The notes: a model not told the origin generated them from the letters alone. Shown: positions 17,574 to 25,483, numbered from the stretch's first letter. The stretch: DNA of 64,000 nucleotides from MAG-120531 sp963934855 (GCA_963934855.1 CAWWAC010000002.1:124001-188000), one strand, 5' to 3'. Translations and numbers: made by a program.

Positions 17574-18737
17574 ATGATTACAGAAACACTCCATACAATG
17601 GATTTTGATTATTCTGAAACGCAAAAAATGGTAGCTGAATCTGCAAAGTCCTTTGCTCAGCAGCACATAGCGCCCCATATTATGACTTGGGATGAAAGCC
17701 AAGAATTTCCTGTTCACGTTTTAAAAGAAGCAGGTGCTTTGGGTTTTATGGGCGTGTTGGTTCCTGAGTCTCTTGGAGGTTCTGGTCTGGGTTATCATGA
17801 GTATATTGCTATTATTGAGGAAATTTCTATTGTAGACCCTTCTATTGGGCTTTCTATTGCAGCACACAATTCTCTTTGTACCAACCACATTCTAAGTTTT
17901 GGAAACGAGGAACAAAAGTCCAGATGGATTCCTAAGTTAGCCACTGCAGAATGGATTGGAGCCTGGGGTCTTACAGAACACAATACAGGCTCAGATGCTG
18001 GGGGTATGAATACTACAGCAGTTAAAAAAGGGGATAGTTGGGTGCTTAATGGATCTAAAAACTTTATTACACACGGAAAGAGTGGAGATATTGCTGTGGT
18101 CATTGCCAGAACTGGTGAAAAAGGAGACAGCCATGGAATGACCGCCTTTGTAATTGAAAAAGGAACTCCAGGCTTTTCTAGCGGTAAAAAAGAAAATAAG
18201 TTAGGGATGAGGGCTAGTGAAACGGCAGAGCTTATTTTTGATAACTGTGTGTTAGAAAAGTCTGCTGTACTTGGAGCTGTTGGAGATGGTTTTGTACAAT
18301 CAATGAAAATATTAGATGGCGGCAGGATTTCTATAGGAGCCCTTTCACTAGGCATTGCTAAAGGGGCTTATAGGGCAGCTTTACAGTACTCTAAAGAGCG
18401 CCACCAATTTGGAAAGCCTATTAGTGCTTTTCAAGGGATTTCATTTAAGCTGGCAGACATGGCCACTGAAATTGAGGCATCGGAATTATTGCTGCACAAA
18501 GCTGCTTTTTTAAAAAATGCCAACAGACCTATGACCAAGCTTAGTGCTATGTCTAAAATGTATTCTTCTGAGGTATGCGTGAAAGTAGCCAATGATGCGG
18601 TTCAAATTTTTGGAGGTTACGGTTATACTAAAGATTACCCAGTAGAGAAGTTTTATAGAGATTCTAAACTCTGTACCATAGGGGAGGGAACTACTGAAAT
18701 TCAAAAATTAGTGATTGCGAGAAATATTTTAAAATAA
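17574..18737 (+). CDS. Acyl-CoA dehydrogenase
   Basis: FAD-dependent alpha,beta-dehydrogenation of a short or medium acyl-CoA (beta-oxidation or amino-acid catabolism). 387 residues, all family blocks intact: WGLTEHNTGSDAGGMNTTA, NGSKNFITHG, LDGGRISIGALSLGIAKGAYRAAL, RHQFGKPISAFQ, QIFGGYGYTKDYPVEKFYRD and the catalytic Glu371 in IGEGTTEIQ. Nine bp after the HhH gene. ATG 17574 is used; the ATG at 17598 (MDFDYSETQ) lies nearer the conserved start. Chain-length preference cannot be read from sequence. Confidence 0.93.
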   Translation: MITETLHTMDFDYSETQKMVAESAKSFAQQHIAPHIMTWDESQEFPVHVLKEAGALGFMGVLVPESLGGSGLGYHEYIAIIEEISIVDPSIGLSIAAHNSLCTNHILSFGNEEQKSRWIPKLATAEWIGAWGLTEHNTGSDAGGMNTTAVKKGDSWVLNGSKNFITHGKSGDIAVVIARTGEKGDSHGMTAFVIEKGTPGFSSGKKENKLGMRASETAELIFDNCVLEKSAVLGAVGDGFVQSMKILDGGRISIGALSLGIAKGAYRAALQYSKERHQFGKPISAFQGISFKLADMATEIEASELLLHKAAFLKNANRPMTKLSAMSKMYSSEVCVKVANDAVQIFGGYGYTKDYPVEKFYRDSKLCTIGEGTTEIQKLVIARNILK

Positions 18738-18740
18738 AGC

Positions 18741-18770
18741 TTGTTCAATCGGTAATTACACTTATATTTG
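18741..18770 (+). promoter_or_regulatory. rpsU promoter
   Basis: TTG (18741-18743), 19-bp spacer, TATATTTG (18763-18770): exact Bacteroidota consensus. It starts just after the acyl-CoA dehydrogenase stop and leaves a short 5' leader of about 30 nt before rpsU. Confidence 0.8.
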
Positions 18771-18787
18771 CCACTTAAAAATCACAA

Positions 18788-18798
18788 AGAAAGGAGGT
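18788..18798 (+). promoter_or_regulatory. Strong Shine-Dalgarno sequence of rpsU
   Basis: AGAAAGGAGGT is complementary over 11 nt to the canonical 16S rRNA 3' end, with GGAGG 9 nt from the ATG. I see no comparable match before any other start in the window. In flavobacteria the anti-SD is occluded by bS21, bS18 and bS6, and an SD at rpsU is proposed to let ribosomes lacking bS21 translate it, an autoregulatory switch. Confidence 0.9.
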
Positions 18799-18806
18799 TA
18801 TTGCCC

Positions 18807-19001
18807 ATGTTAATTATACCAATCAAAGAAGGAGAAAACATAGATAGAGCGCTTAAGCGTTTTAAGAGAAAATTTGATAGAACTGGAACTATGCGTCAAT
18901 TGAGATCGCGTCAACAGTTTAACAAACCCTCTGTAGTGAAAAGAGCTCAGATTCAAAAAGCTACTTACATTCAAGGTCTTAGAGATCAAGAAGAACTATA
19001 G
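18807..19001 (+). CDS. rpsU: 30S ribosomal protein bS21
   Basis: 64 residues: MLIIPIKEGENIDRALKRFK then a basic tail with RSRQQFNKPSV and YIQGLRDQEEL, typical of Bacteroidota bS21. ATG 18807 is chosen because it follows the SD at 18788-18798; an upstream CTG-type extension through the SD is not credible. bS21 sits on the 30S platform next to the anti-SD; in Flavobacterium it takes part in sequestering it. Monocistronic: own promoter and a strong terminator 22 bp after the stop. Confidence 0.97.
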   Translation: MLIIPIKEGENIDRALKRFKRKFDRTGTMRQLRSRQQFNKPSVVKRAQIQKATYIQGLRDQEEL

Positions 19002-19022
19002 TGGTTTAAGATTATTACAATT

Positions 19023-19051
19023 AAAGTCCCGTTTTAACGGGACTTTTTTTT
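19023..19051 (+). terminator. rpsU terminator
   Basis: AAAGTCCCGTT, two-base loop TT, AACGGGACTTT: perfect 11-bp stem continuing into a run of T to 19051. Confidence 0.93.
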
Positions 19052-19095
19052 GTTAAAATTTGAGTGCTTTGTTAGTTTTTTAATAAATTTAAGCA

Positions 19096-19989
19096 ATGGC
19101 TATAGCTCAATTTATCTCTTACCTTAAAATAGAACGCAACTATGCTTATAATACCCTTTTGGCATACGAAAAAGACCTGCGATCTTTTGAAAATTTCTGT
19201 GTAAGAGAATTTGAGTTATTAGATGTAAGCCATGCGTCCTATCCTATTATTAGATCTTGGATTGTAGCACTAGTAGACCAAAAAATAAGTCACGCTTCTA
19301 TTAACAGAAAAATATCTTCTTTAAAAGCGTATTTTAAGTTTCTGAAAAAGTCCGAGGTGATAGATAAGAATCCTCTGACGTCACACAAATCTTTAAAGGT
19401 TAAGAAAAAAATAGCAGTTCCTTTTTCAGAGCAAGAAATGCAGGGGGTCTTTTCTGAGTTAGGGAATGATGATAGTTTTGAAGGGACTAGAGATAGGCTT
19501 ATTTTTGAGCTTCTATACGCAACAGGTATAAGAAGAGCTGAGCTGATAGCTTTGCAGCCCTCAGATTTTGATTTGAGCAATACTCAGGTTAAAGTTTTGG
19601 GAAAGCGAAATAAAGAGCGTATAATACCTCTAATTCCAAGTGTGGCTAAACTTGTAGAAGACTATATTGTGAAGAGGGCTGAATTAGAAAACATTAAAGA
19701 TTCTTCTTCTTTTTTTCTACTCAATTCTGGCAAAAAACTATATGAAACCTTTGTTTATAGGTTAATAAATCACTATTTTAGTTTGGTAACCACTAAGTTA
19801 AAGAAAAGTCCACATATGCTGAGACATACCTTTGCTACGCATCTTTTAAATAGAGGTGCAGATATGCAGGCTGTCAAAGATCTTCTTGGTCATGCCAGTT
19901 TGGCTTCTACTCAAGTCTATACCCACAACAACATGGCCACTCTTAAAAAAGCTTATTTGGCGTCACATCCAAGGAATAAGTCTAAATAG
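19096..19989 (+). CDS. xerC: Tyrosine recombinase XerC
   Basis: Site-specific recombinase that resolves chromosome dimers at dif. 297 residues: N-terminal SAM-like DNA-binding domain (1-95) and catalytic domain with all active residues: Arg146 (TGIRRAEL), Lys170 (VLGKRNKERIIPL), His240 and Arg243 (HMLRHTFATH), His266 (LLGHASLASTQ) and nucleophile Tyr275 (VYTH). Not mobile-element-like: no att site or excisionase nearby, and it sits in a conserved setting between rpsU and hpf. XerC and XerD are hard to separate by sequence alone; the name follows this context. Confidence 0.92.
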   Translation: MAIAQFISYLKIERNYAYNTLLAYEKDLRSFENFCVREFELLDVSHASYPIIRSWIVALVDQKISHASINRKISSLKAYFKFLKKSEVIDKNPLTSHKSLKVKKKIAVPFSEQEMQGVFSELGNDDSFEGTRDRLIFELLYATGIRRAELIALQPSDFDLSNTQVKVLGKRNKERIIPLIPSVAKLVEDYIVKRAELENIKDSSSFFLLNSGKKLYETFVYRLINHYFSLVTTKLKKSPHMLRHTFATHLLNRGADMQAVKDLLGHASLASTQVYTHNNMATLKKAYLASHPRNKSK

Positions 19990-20008
19990 TAACTTAAAGA
20001 TCACTATA

Positions 20009-20305
20009 ATGAAAATAAACACTCAAACTGTAAATTTTAATGCAGACGCTAGCCTTATTGAATTCTTAGAGCGAAGGGTCCAGAAGCTTTCTTTATTTTA
20101 TGATCAGATTATTGATGTGGATGTTTATTTGAAAGTAGAAAACACTAGCGTGAAAGAGAATAAGATTTCAGAAATAAAGGTAAACATTCCTAAAGATTCT
20201 GTGATAGTGAAGAAACAGTGTAAAACCTTTGAAGAGGCTATAGACAATGCTTGTGATACAGCAGAACGCGCTATTGTGAAATTAAAAGAAAAGCGAAAAT
20301 CTTAA
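20009..20305 (+). CDS. hpf: Ribosome hibernation-promoting factor, short form
   Basis: 98 residues of the HPF/RaiA/YfiA family. It begins MKINTQTVNFNADASLIEFLERRVQKL and shows the beta-alpha-beta-beta-beta-alpha fold with a basic surface (KKQCKTFEEAIDNACDTAERAIVKLKEKRKS). Short forms bind the 30S decoding region and block translation in stationary phase. ATG 20009 is 19 bp after xerC; the open frame running upstream inside xerC is not used. Probably co-transcribed with xerC. Confidence 0.92.
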   Translation: MKINTQTVNFNADASLIEFLERRVQKLSLFYDQIIDVDVYLKVENTSVKENKISEIKVNIPKDSVIVKKQCKTFEEAIDNACDTAERAIVKLKEKRKS

Positions 20306-20337
20306 AGCTCAAAAAAAAATAAATTTTTTTTTAAAAA

Positions 20338-20371
20338 TTGTTTTAAATAGATAAATAAATATCTACATTTG
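20338..20371 (+). promoter_or_regulatory. Promoter of the tRNA-tuf-rpl-rpo region
   Basis: TTG (20338-20340), 23-bp spacer, TACATTTG (20364-20371), the upper end of accepted spacing. It is the only good promoter between hpf and the first tRNA. Confidence 0.6.
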
Positions 20372-20372
20372 C

Positions 20373-20400
20373 AGTCCGTTTGAAAAAGCGGACTTTTTAT
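20373..20400 (+). terminator. Leader hairpin with T-run before the first tRNA
   Basis: AGTCCG (20373-20378) pairs with CGGACT (20389-20394) around a partly paired loop; TTTTAT follows. It lies directly after the predicted transcription start and before tRNA-Thr, so it would be at the very 5' end of the transcript: an attenuator or a 5' processing structure. Confidence 0.5.
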
Positions 20401-20421
20401 TGAGTTAAAAAGTAGTAAAAA

Positions 20422-20495
20422 GCCGATGTAGCTCAGCTGGCTAGAGCAGCTGATTTGTAATCAGCAGGTCGTGGGTTCGAGTCCCTCTATCGGCT
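20422..20495 (+). tRNA. tRNA-Thr (anticodon TGT)
   Basis: 74-nt cloverleaf. Acceptor GCCGATG pairs with TATCGGC; D-arm GCTC, anticodon loop TTTGTAA with TGT, T-loop TTCGAGT. No CCA encoded. First of four tRNAs before tuf. Confidence 0.97.
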
Positions 20496-20553
20496 CTTGA
20501 AAATAGGATATTTATCTTATTTTTAATAAGTTCTTTAAATTATTAAAAGCTTG

Positions 20554-20635
<82 letters not shown>

Positions 20636-20725
20636 CAACTTTTGTTAAATTATTTTTTTGTCTCAGATAAAATTGTAATTTTGCAATCGCTTTAAAAAGC
20701 TTATAATATAAGTTAGAATAAGAAT

Positions 20726-20798
20726 GCGGGAGTAGCTCAGTTGGTAGAGCGTCAGCCTTCCAAGCTGAATGTCGCCGGTTCGAACCCGGTCTCCCGCT
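20726..20798 (+). tRNA. tRNA-Gly (anticodon TCC)
   Basis: 73 nt. Acceptor GCGGGAG/CTCCCGC, anticodon stem TCAGC/GCTGA around CTTCCAA, T-loop TTCGAAC, discriminator T. Confidence 0.97.
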
Positions 20799-20928
20799 CA
20801 AAATTCACTTCACGTAAGTGAATAGGAGCAGCGGTTAAGAAATTAACACGCAGGCACTTTGGTCTAGGCCAGGGTGTCTTTTAGGCTTTGAGTATGATGG
20901 AAATAAAACTACTTAGGTAGTTTTTAAA

Positions 20929-21000
20929 GCCGGTGTAGCTCAGGGGTAGAGCGTTTCCTTGGTAAGGAAGAGGTCACGAGTTCAATTCTCGTCATTGGCT
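20929..21000 (+). tRNA. tRNA-Thr (anticodon GGT)
   Basis: 72 nt. Acceptor GCCGGTG/CATTGGC with two G-U pairs, anticodon stem TTTCC/GGAAG around TTGGTAA, T-loop TTCAATT. It is preceded by a perfect 8-bp hairpin (AAAACTAC, loop TTAG, GTAGTTTT), probably a processing structure between tRNAs. Confidence 0.96.
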
Positions 21001-21056
21001 CAATAACAGCGAATAAATTGTACACTAATATAAACTAAGATTAAAATTCATTAAAC

Positions 21057-22244
21057 ATGGCAAAGGAAACTTTTGATCGTTCCAAACCGCACTTGAATAT
21101 TGGTACCATTGGACACGTAGATCACGGTAAAACTACATTAACTGCTGCTATTACATCTGTGTTAGCAAATGCAGGACTTTCTGAGAGGAGAAGTTTCGAT
21201 TCTATCGACAACGCTCCAGAAGAAAAAGAAAGAGGTATTACTATTAATACATCGCACGTAGAATATTCTACTGCAAATCGTCATTACGCTCACGTTGACT
21301 GTCCAGGTCACGCGGATTACGTAAAGAACATGGTTACTGGTGCTGCTCAAATGGACGGTGCTATTTTGGTTGTTGCTGCTACTGATGGGCCTATGCCGCA
21401 GACTAGAGAGCATATCCTTTTAGGACGTCAGGTTGGTATTCCAAGAATGGTTGTATTCATGAATAAAGTGGATATGGTTGATGATGATGAGCTTTTAGAG
21501 CTAGTAGAAATGGAAATCAGAGAATTGTTATCTTTCTATGAGTACGATGGTGATAATGGGCCCGTAATTGCTGGTTCTGCACTTGGGGCATTGAACGGAG
21601 AGCAAAAATGGGTAGACACTGTTATGCAATTAATGGATGCTGTAGATAGCTGGATTGAATTACCTGCACGTGACGTAGATAAGCCATTCCTTATGCCAGT
21701 AGAAGATGTATTTACTATTACTGGACGTGGTACTGTTGCAACGGGACGTATTGAAACAGGTGTAGCTAATACTGGAGACTCTGTAGATATTATAGGTATG
21801 GGTGCTGAGAAATTAACATCTACTGTTACTGGTGTTGAGATGTTCCGTAAAATCCTTGATAGAGGTGAAGCTGGAGACAACGTAGGAATTCTTCTAAGAG
21901 GTATTGAGAAAAGCGATATCAAAAGAGGAATGGTTATTGTTAAGCCAGGATCTGTAAAGCCACATGCTAAATTTAAAGCTGAGGTGTATGTGTTGAAAAA
22001 AGAAGAAGGTGGACGTCACACTCCATTCCATAACAACTACCGTCCACAGTTCTACGTAAGAACTACTGACGTAACAGGTACTATTAATTTACCTGAGGGT
22101 GTTGAAATGGTTATGCCAGGTGATAACTTGACTATTACTGTAGATTTACTATCTCCAATTGCATTGAGCATTGGATTGCGTTTCGCTATCCGTGAGGGTG
22201 GTAGAACAGTAGGTGCAGGTCAGGTGACTGAAATCCTAGACTAA
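21057..22244 (+). CDS. tuf: Elongation factor Tu
   Basis: GTPase that delivers aminoacyl-tRNA to the ribosome. 395 residues, three domains. P-loop GHVDHGKT (19-26), switch region RGITINTSHVEY, DCPGHADYVKNM, NKVDMVDD and the C-terminal GLRFAIREGGRTVGAGQVT. Lies 56 bp after tRNA-Thr(GGT), a tRNA-tuf-tRNA-Trp-secE arrangement typical of Bacteroidota. Only copy in this window. Confidence 0.99.
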   Translation: MAKETFDRSKPHLNIGTIGHVDHGKTTLTAAITSVLANAGLSERRSFDSIDNAPEEKERGITINTSHVEYSTANRHYAHVDCPGHADYVKNMVTGAAQMDGAILVVAATDGPMPQTREHILLGRQVGIPRMVVFMNKVDMVDDDELLELVEMEIRELLSFYEYDGDNGPVIAGSALGALNGEQKWVDTVMQLMDAVDSWIELPARDVDKPFLMPVEDVFTITGRGTVATGRIETGVANTGDSVDIIGMGAEKLTSTVTGVEMFRKILDRGEAGDNVGILLRGIEKSDIKRGMVIVKPGSVKPHAKFKAEVYVLKKEEGGRHTPFHNNYRPQFYVRTTDVTGTINLPEGVEMVMPGDNLTITVDLLSPIALSIGLRFAIREGGRTVGAGQVTEILD

Positions 22245-22310
22245 TCTTTACTGAACAAATAACTGTAAGGTGTTTGCCCTCAAAAGCAGATACCTTTACA
22301 TGTAAAATAT

Positions 22311-22328
22311 AAGACCATTAATGGTCTT
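22311..22328 (+). repeat. 18-bp perfect palindrome between tuf and tRNA-Trp
   Basis: AAGACCATT followed by AATGGTCTT without spacer; as RNA a 7-bp stem with a TTAA loop, five bases before tRNA-Trp. It could be an RNase cleavage or weak termination site separating the tuf mRNA from the tRNA. Confidence 0.6.
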
Positions 22329-22332
22329 TGAT

Positions 22333-22405
22333 ACGGGTGTAGCTCAGTTGGTAGAGCACTGGTCTCCAAAACCAGGTGTCGTGAGTTCGAGTCTCCCCTC
22401 CCGTG
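22333..22405 (+). tRNA. tRNA-Trp (anticodon CCA), with two unusual mismatches
   Basis: 73 nt. Acceptor ACGGGTG versus CTCCCGT has a U-U opposition (22338/22399), and the T-stem GTGAG versus CTCCC has a U-C opposition (22382/22396). Otherwise normal: U8, A9, D-arm GCTC, anticodon stem CTGGT/ACCAG around CTCCAAA, T-loop TTCGAGT, discriminator G. It lies before secE as in other Bacteroidota. Confidence 0.92.
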
Positions 22406-22429
22406 CGTAATGAAATAAAACAGGTGCCC

Positions 22430-22618
22430 ATGTTCACATATATTAAAGAATCCTTCGAAGAGTTAAAGAATAACGTAACACTTCCTTCAAAATCAGAGTC
22501 TTCTAATCTAATGGTAGTTGTTGCTGTTTTCTCTATATTATTTGCTTTGGCAACATGGGGCGTAGATAGCGTTTTTAATGAGGCTATTCAGCTTTACTTC
22601 AACAATATCCTTAATTAA
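22430..22618 (+). CDS. secE: Preprotein translocase subunit SecE
   Basis: 62 residues, single membrane helix (about 31-48, LMVVVAVFSILFALATWGVD) after the conserved amphipathic segment FTYIKESFEELKNNVTLPS. Clamps SecY in the SecYEG channel. ATG 22430 lies 25 bp after tRNA-Trp; a GTG at 22403 in the same frame is inside the tRNA and rejected. Start of the secE-nusG-rpl-rpo operon. Confidence 0.95.
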   Translation: MFTYIKESFEELKNNVTLPSKSESSNLMVVVAVFSILFALATWGVDSVFNEAIQLYFNNILN

Positions 22619-22626
22619 ATACATCC

Positions 22627-23178
22627 ATGACTGAAATTTTAGAGAAAAAATGGTATGTAGTGAGGGCTGTCAGCGGTCAGGAGCACAAGATTAAAGGGTA
22701 TATTGAATCTGAAGTCTCTAGACTTGGTTTTGGTGATTACCTAGAAGATGTGTTAGTTCCTACTGAAAAAGTAATTCAAATAAGAAACGGAAAAAAAATC
22801 AACAAAGAAAAAGTTTATTTTCCGGGTTATATCATGATTAAAGCCAATTTAGGTGGAGAGATGGTGCACATTATTCGTTCTATCACTAATGTAATTGGTT
22901 TTTTAGGTGAAACAAAAGGGGGTGACCCTGTACCACTTAGAAAAACAGAAGTGAATAGAATGTTAGGAAAGGTAGATGAGCTTACTGTAAATTCAGATAT
23001 GGCTGCTATTCCATACAGCCCAGGTGAAACTATTAAGGTCATTGATGGACCTTTTAATGGTTTTAACGGTACTGTAGAAAAAGTAAATGAAGAAAAGCGT
23101 AAGCTAGAGGTGATGGTTAAAATTTTCGGAAGAAAAACACCATTAGAATTAAGCTATATGCAAGTAGAAAAAGTATAA
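22627..23178 (+). CDS. nusG: Transcription termination/antitermination factor NusG
   Basis: 183 residues. N-terminal NGN domain beginning KWYVVRAVSGQEHKIKGYI with FPGYIMIKA, and C-terminal KOW domain GETIKVIDGPFNGFNGTVEKVNEE. Binds RNA polymerase and couples it to Rho or the ribosome. Eight bp after secE. Confidence 0.98.
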   Translation: MTEILEKKWYVVRAVSGQEHKIKGYIESEVSRLGFGDYLEDVLVPTEKVIQIRNGKKINKEKVYFPGYIMIKANLGGEMVHIIRSITNVIGFLGETKGGDPVPLRKTEVNRMLGKVDELTVNSDMAAIPYSPGETIKVIDGPFNGFNGTVEKVNEEKRKLEVMVKIFGRKTPLELSYMQVEKV

Positions 23179-23241
23179 TTATAGTGTTACATATCAAGGG
23201 GTGTTGCTTCCGTTCAAGCACCTTTAATTTAATTTAAAACA

Positions 23242-23679
23242 ATGGCAAAAGAAGTAAGTAAAGTAGTTAAACTACAAGTTAGGGGAGGTGCAGCGAATCC
23301 GTCGCCACCGGTTGGACCCGCTTTAGGTGCTGCCGGTGTTAACATCATGGAGTTCTGTAAGCAATTTAATGCGCGTACACAGGACAAACAGGGCAAAGTA
23401 TTGCCTGTTGCTATCACGGTATACAAGGATAAGTCTTTTGACTTTGTTGTAAAAACACCGCCGGCGGCAGTACAATTGATGGAGGCAGCTAAGATTAAGA
23501 AAGGATCTGGTGAACCTAACAGATTAAAAGTAGCAAGTGTATCTTGGGATCAAATTAAAACTATTGCAGAAGAAAAAATGGTAGACTTAAATGCGTTTAC
23601 TATTTCTGCTGCAATGAGTATGGTTGCAGGTACGGCTAGATCTATGGGTTTAAAAGTTTCAGGTACCAAACCTTTCTAA
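23242..23679 (+). CDS. rplK: 50S ribosomal protein uL11
   Basis: 145 residues with KLQVRGGAANPSPPVGPALG near the N-terminus and the C-terminal RNA-binding domain ending SMGLKVSG. Part of the GTPase-associated centre. The 63-bp gap after nusG can form GGTG...CTT/AAG...CACC (about 23200-23230), a possible L1-binding regulatory leader, weakly supported. Confidence 0.98.
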   Translation: MAKEVSKVVKLQVRGGAANPSPPVGPALGAAGVNIMEFCKQFNARTQDKQGKVLPVAITVYKDKSFDFVVKTPPAAVQLMEAAKIKKGSGEPNRLKVASVSWDQIKTIAEEKMVDLNAFTISAAMSMVAGTARSMGLKVSGTKPF

Positions 23680-23698
23680 TATCTTAAAAGCAATTACA

Positions 23699-24388
23699 AT
23701 GGCAAAAACAACAAAAAAGCAGAAGGAAGCGCTTTCTAAGATTGATAAGAATAAATTATATTCTTTACAGGAGGGTTCTGCGCTAGTTAAAGAGATCACC
23801 AACACTAAATTTGATGCATCAGTAGACATCGCTGTTAGATTGGGAGTAGATCCAAGAAAAGCAAATCAAATGGTTCGTGGGGTAGTTAGTCTTCCTCATG
23901 GTACAGGTAAGGATGTAAAAGTGCTTGCTTTAGTAACTCCAGACAAAGAAGCGGAAGCTACAGCTGCTGGAGCAGACTATGTAGGTTTAGACGAGTACTT
24001 GGATAAAATTAAAAACGGTTGGACAGATGTTGATGTAATCATCACTATGCCAAGTGTTATGGGTAAATTGGGTCCCTTAGGTCGTGTTTTAGGGCCTAGA
24101 GGTTTAATGCCAAACCCAAAAACTGGAACAGTAACTATGGACGTAGCTAAGGCTATTACAGAAGTAAAAGCTGGTAAGATAGATTTTAAAGTAGACAAAA
24201 CAGGTATAGTTCATGCGGCTATTGGTAAGGTTTCTTTCACTGCAGATATGATTGCAGATAATGCTAAAGAACTTTTGGATACCCTTAACAAATTAAAACC
24301 TACTGCCTCTAAAGGAATATATGTAAAGAGTATTTACATGTCTAGTACTATGAGTCCAAGTGTTCAATTAGACACTAAAGCAGTTTAA
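23699..24388 (+). CDS. rplA: 50S ribosomal protein uL1
   Basis: 229 residues; L1-stalk protein. Family signatures: FDASVDIAVRLGVDPRKANQMVRG, LPHGTGKDVKVLAL, LGPRGLMPNPKTGTVT. Follows rplK after 19 bp. In E. coli L1 represses the rplK-rplA mRNA. Confidence 0.98.
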   Translation: MAKTTKKQKEALSKIDKNKLYSLQEGSALVKEITNTKFDASVDIAVRLGVDPRKANQMVRGVVSLPHGTGKDVKVLALVTPDKEAEATAAGADYVGLDEYLDKIKNGWTDVDVIITMPSVMGKLGPLGRVLGPRGLMPNPKTGTVTMDVAKAITEVKAGKIDFKVDKTGIVHAAIGKVSFTADMIADNAKELLDTLNKLKPTASKGIYVKSIYMSSTMSPSVQLDTKAV

Positions 24389-24409
24389 GGGTTCTTTAAA
24401 ATTTATATT

Positions 24410-24925
24410 ATGACAAGAGAAGATAAACTAACCGTTATAAAGGATTTAACCTCACAACTTTCAGAAAATGCTACTATTTATTTAGCTGACATTTCTGGTT
24501 TAGATGCAGAAACTACCTCTAATTTACGTAGGGCTTGTTTTAAAGCAAATATTAAGTTGTCTGTAGTTAAGAATACATTGCTTGCAAAAGCAATGCAAGC
24601 TTCTGAGAAAGATTTTGGAGAGTTGCCAGAAGTATTAAAGGGAAATACCTCTTTAATGTTTTCTGAGGTAAGTAATGCACCTGCAAAACTTATTAAGACT
24701 TTTAGAAAAAGTTCTGCTAAGCCAATTTTAAAAGGGGCTTATATTGCAGAAGCTATATACGTAGGAGATGAACTATTAGATTCACTGGTGAATATTAAAT
24801 CTAAGGAAGAAGTTATTGGCGACATTATTGGATTACTCCAATCACCAGCTAAAAATGTTATTTCAGGACTTAAGTCTGGTGGAGGTAAATTGGCAGGGAT
24901 ACTTAAAACCCTCTCTGAAAGATAA
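24410..24925 (+). CDS. rplJ: 50S ribosomal protein uL10
   Basis: 171 residues; L12-stalk base protein. N-terminal 23S-binding part with GLDAETTSNLRRACFKANIKLSVVKNTLLAKA; C-terminal helix that docks L12 dimers. Only 21 bp separate it from rplA, so the long L10-binding leader of E. coli cannot be present here. Confidence 0.97.
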   Translation: MTREDKLTVIKDLTSQLSENATIYLADISGLDAETTSNLRRACFKANIKLSVVKNTLLAKAMQASEKDFGELPEVLKGNTSLMFSEVSNAPAKLIKTFRKSSAKPILKGAYIAEAIYVGDELLDSLVNIKSKEEVIGDIIGLLQSPAKNVISGLKSGGGKLAGILKTLSER

Positions 24926-24979
24926 ACAGAACGCACTTAAACAATTATATTTTTAAAAATTTATTAAAACGATAGAAAA

Positions 24980-25351
24980 ATGGCAGATTTAAAAAATTTC
25001 GCAGAGCAATTAGTTAACCTTACAGTAAAAGAAGTAAATGAGTTAGCTACTATTTTAAAAGACGAGTACGGTATTGAGCCCGCTGCTGCAGCTGTTGCAG
25101 TTGTTGCTGGTGGTGGAGATGCTGCTGTAGTTGAGGAGAAAACTGAGTTTGATGTTATTTTAGTAGAAGCTGGTGCTTCTAAATTAGCTGTAGTAAAACT
25201 AGTTAAGGAATTAACTGGATTAGGCTTAAAAGAAGCTAAAGATATTGTAGATAGTGCTCCAAAGCCTATTAAAGAAGGTGTTTCTAAAGATGAAGCAGAA
25301 GGAATTCAAAAATCATTAGAAGAAGCAGGAGCAAAAGTTGAGCTTAAGTAA
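24980..25351 (+). CDS. rplL: 50S ribosomal protein bL12
   Basis: 123 residues: N-terminal dimerisation region, alanine-rich hinge (EPAAAAVAVVAGGGDAA) and C-terminal factor-binding domain with KLAVVKLVKELTGLGLKEAKDIVDSAPKPIKEG. Recruits translational GTPases. Confidence 0.98.
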   Translation: MADLKNFAEQLVNLTVKEVNELATILKDEYGIEPAAAAVAVVAGGGDAAVVEEKTEFDVILVEAGASKLAVVKLVKELTGLGLKEAKDIVDSAPKPIKEGVSKDEAEGIQKSLEEAGAKVELK

Positions 25352-25379
25352 TAGCAAAGAACAATAGCATTATTGGTTT

Positions 25380-25408
25380 AGGTCTTCTCACTTTTTGTGG
25401 CTAGACCT
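25380..25408 (+). other. Hairpin in the rplL-rpoB gap
   Basis: AGGTCT (25380-25385) pairs with AGACCT (25403-25408), with an inner CAC/GTG around a T5 loop; a short T-run follows at 25413-25417. The position matches the rplL-rpoB attenuator/processing site of other bacteria. Confidence 0.5.
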
Positions 25409-25483
25409 TAACCTTTTTATATAAGGTATATTAAGTTGTATACGACTCACGCATAGTATTCACATTCAAAAATTTGTCTATTG

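Noticed and set aside
19096..19989. Tyrosine recombinase as sign of an integrated element
   Set aside because: Full-length XerC-type protein in a housekeeping context between rpsU and hpf, without att repeats, excisionase or phage genes, although tRNAs lie nearby.
22403..22618. Longer SecE starting at GTG 22403
   Set aside because: It would begin inside tRNA-Trp; the ATG at 22430 matches the conserved SecE N-terminus.
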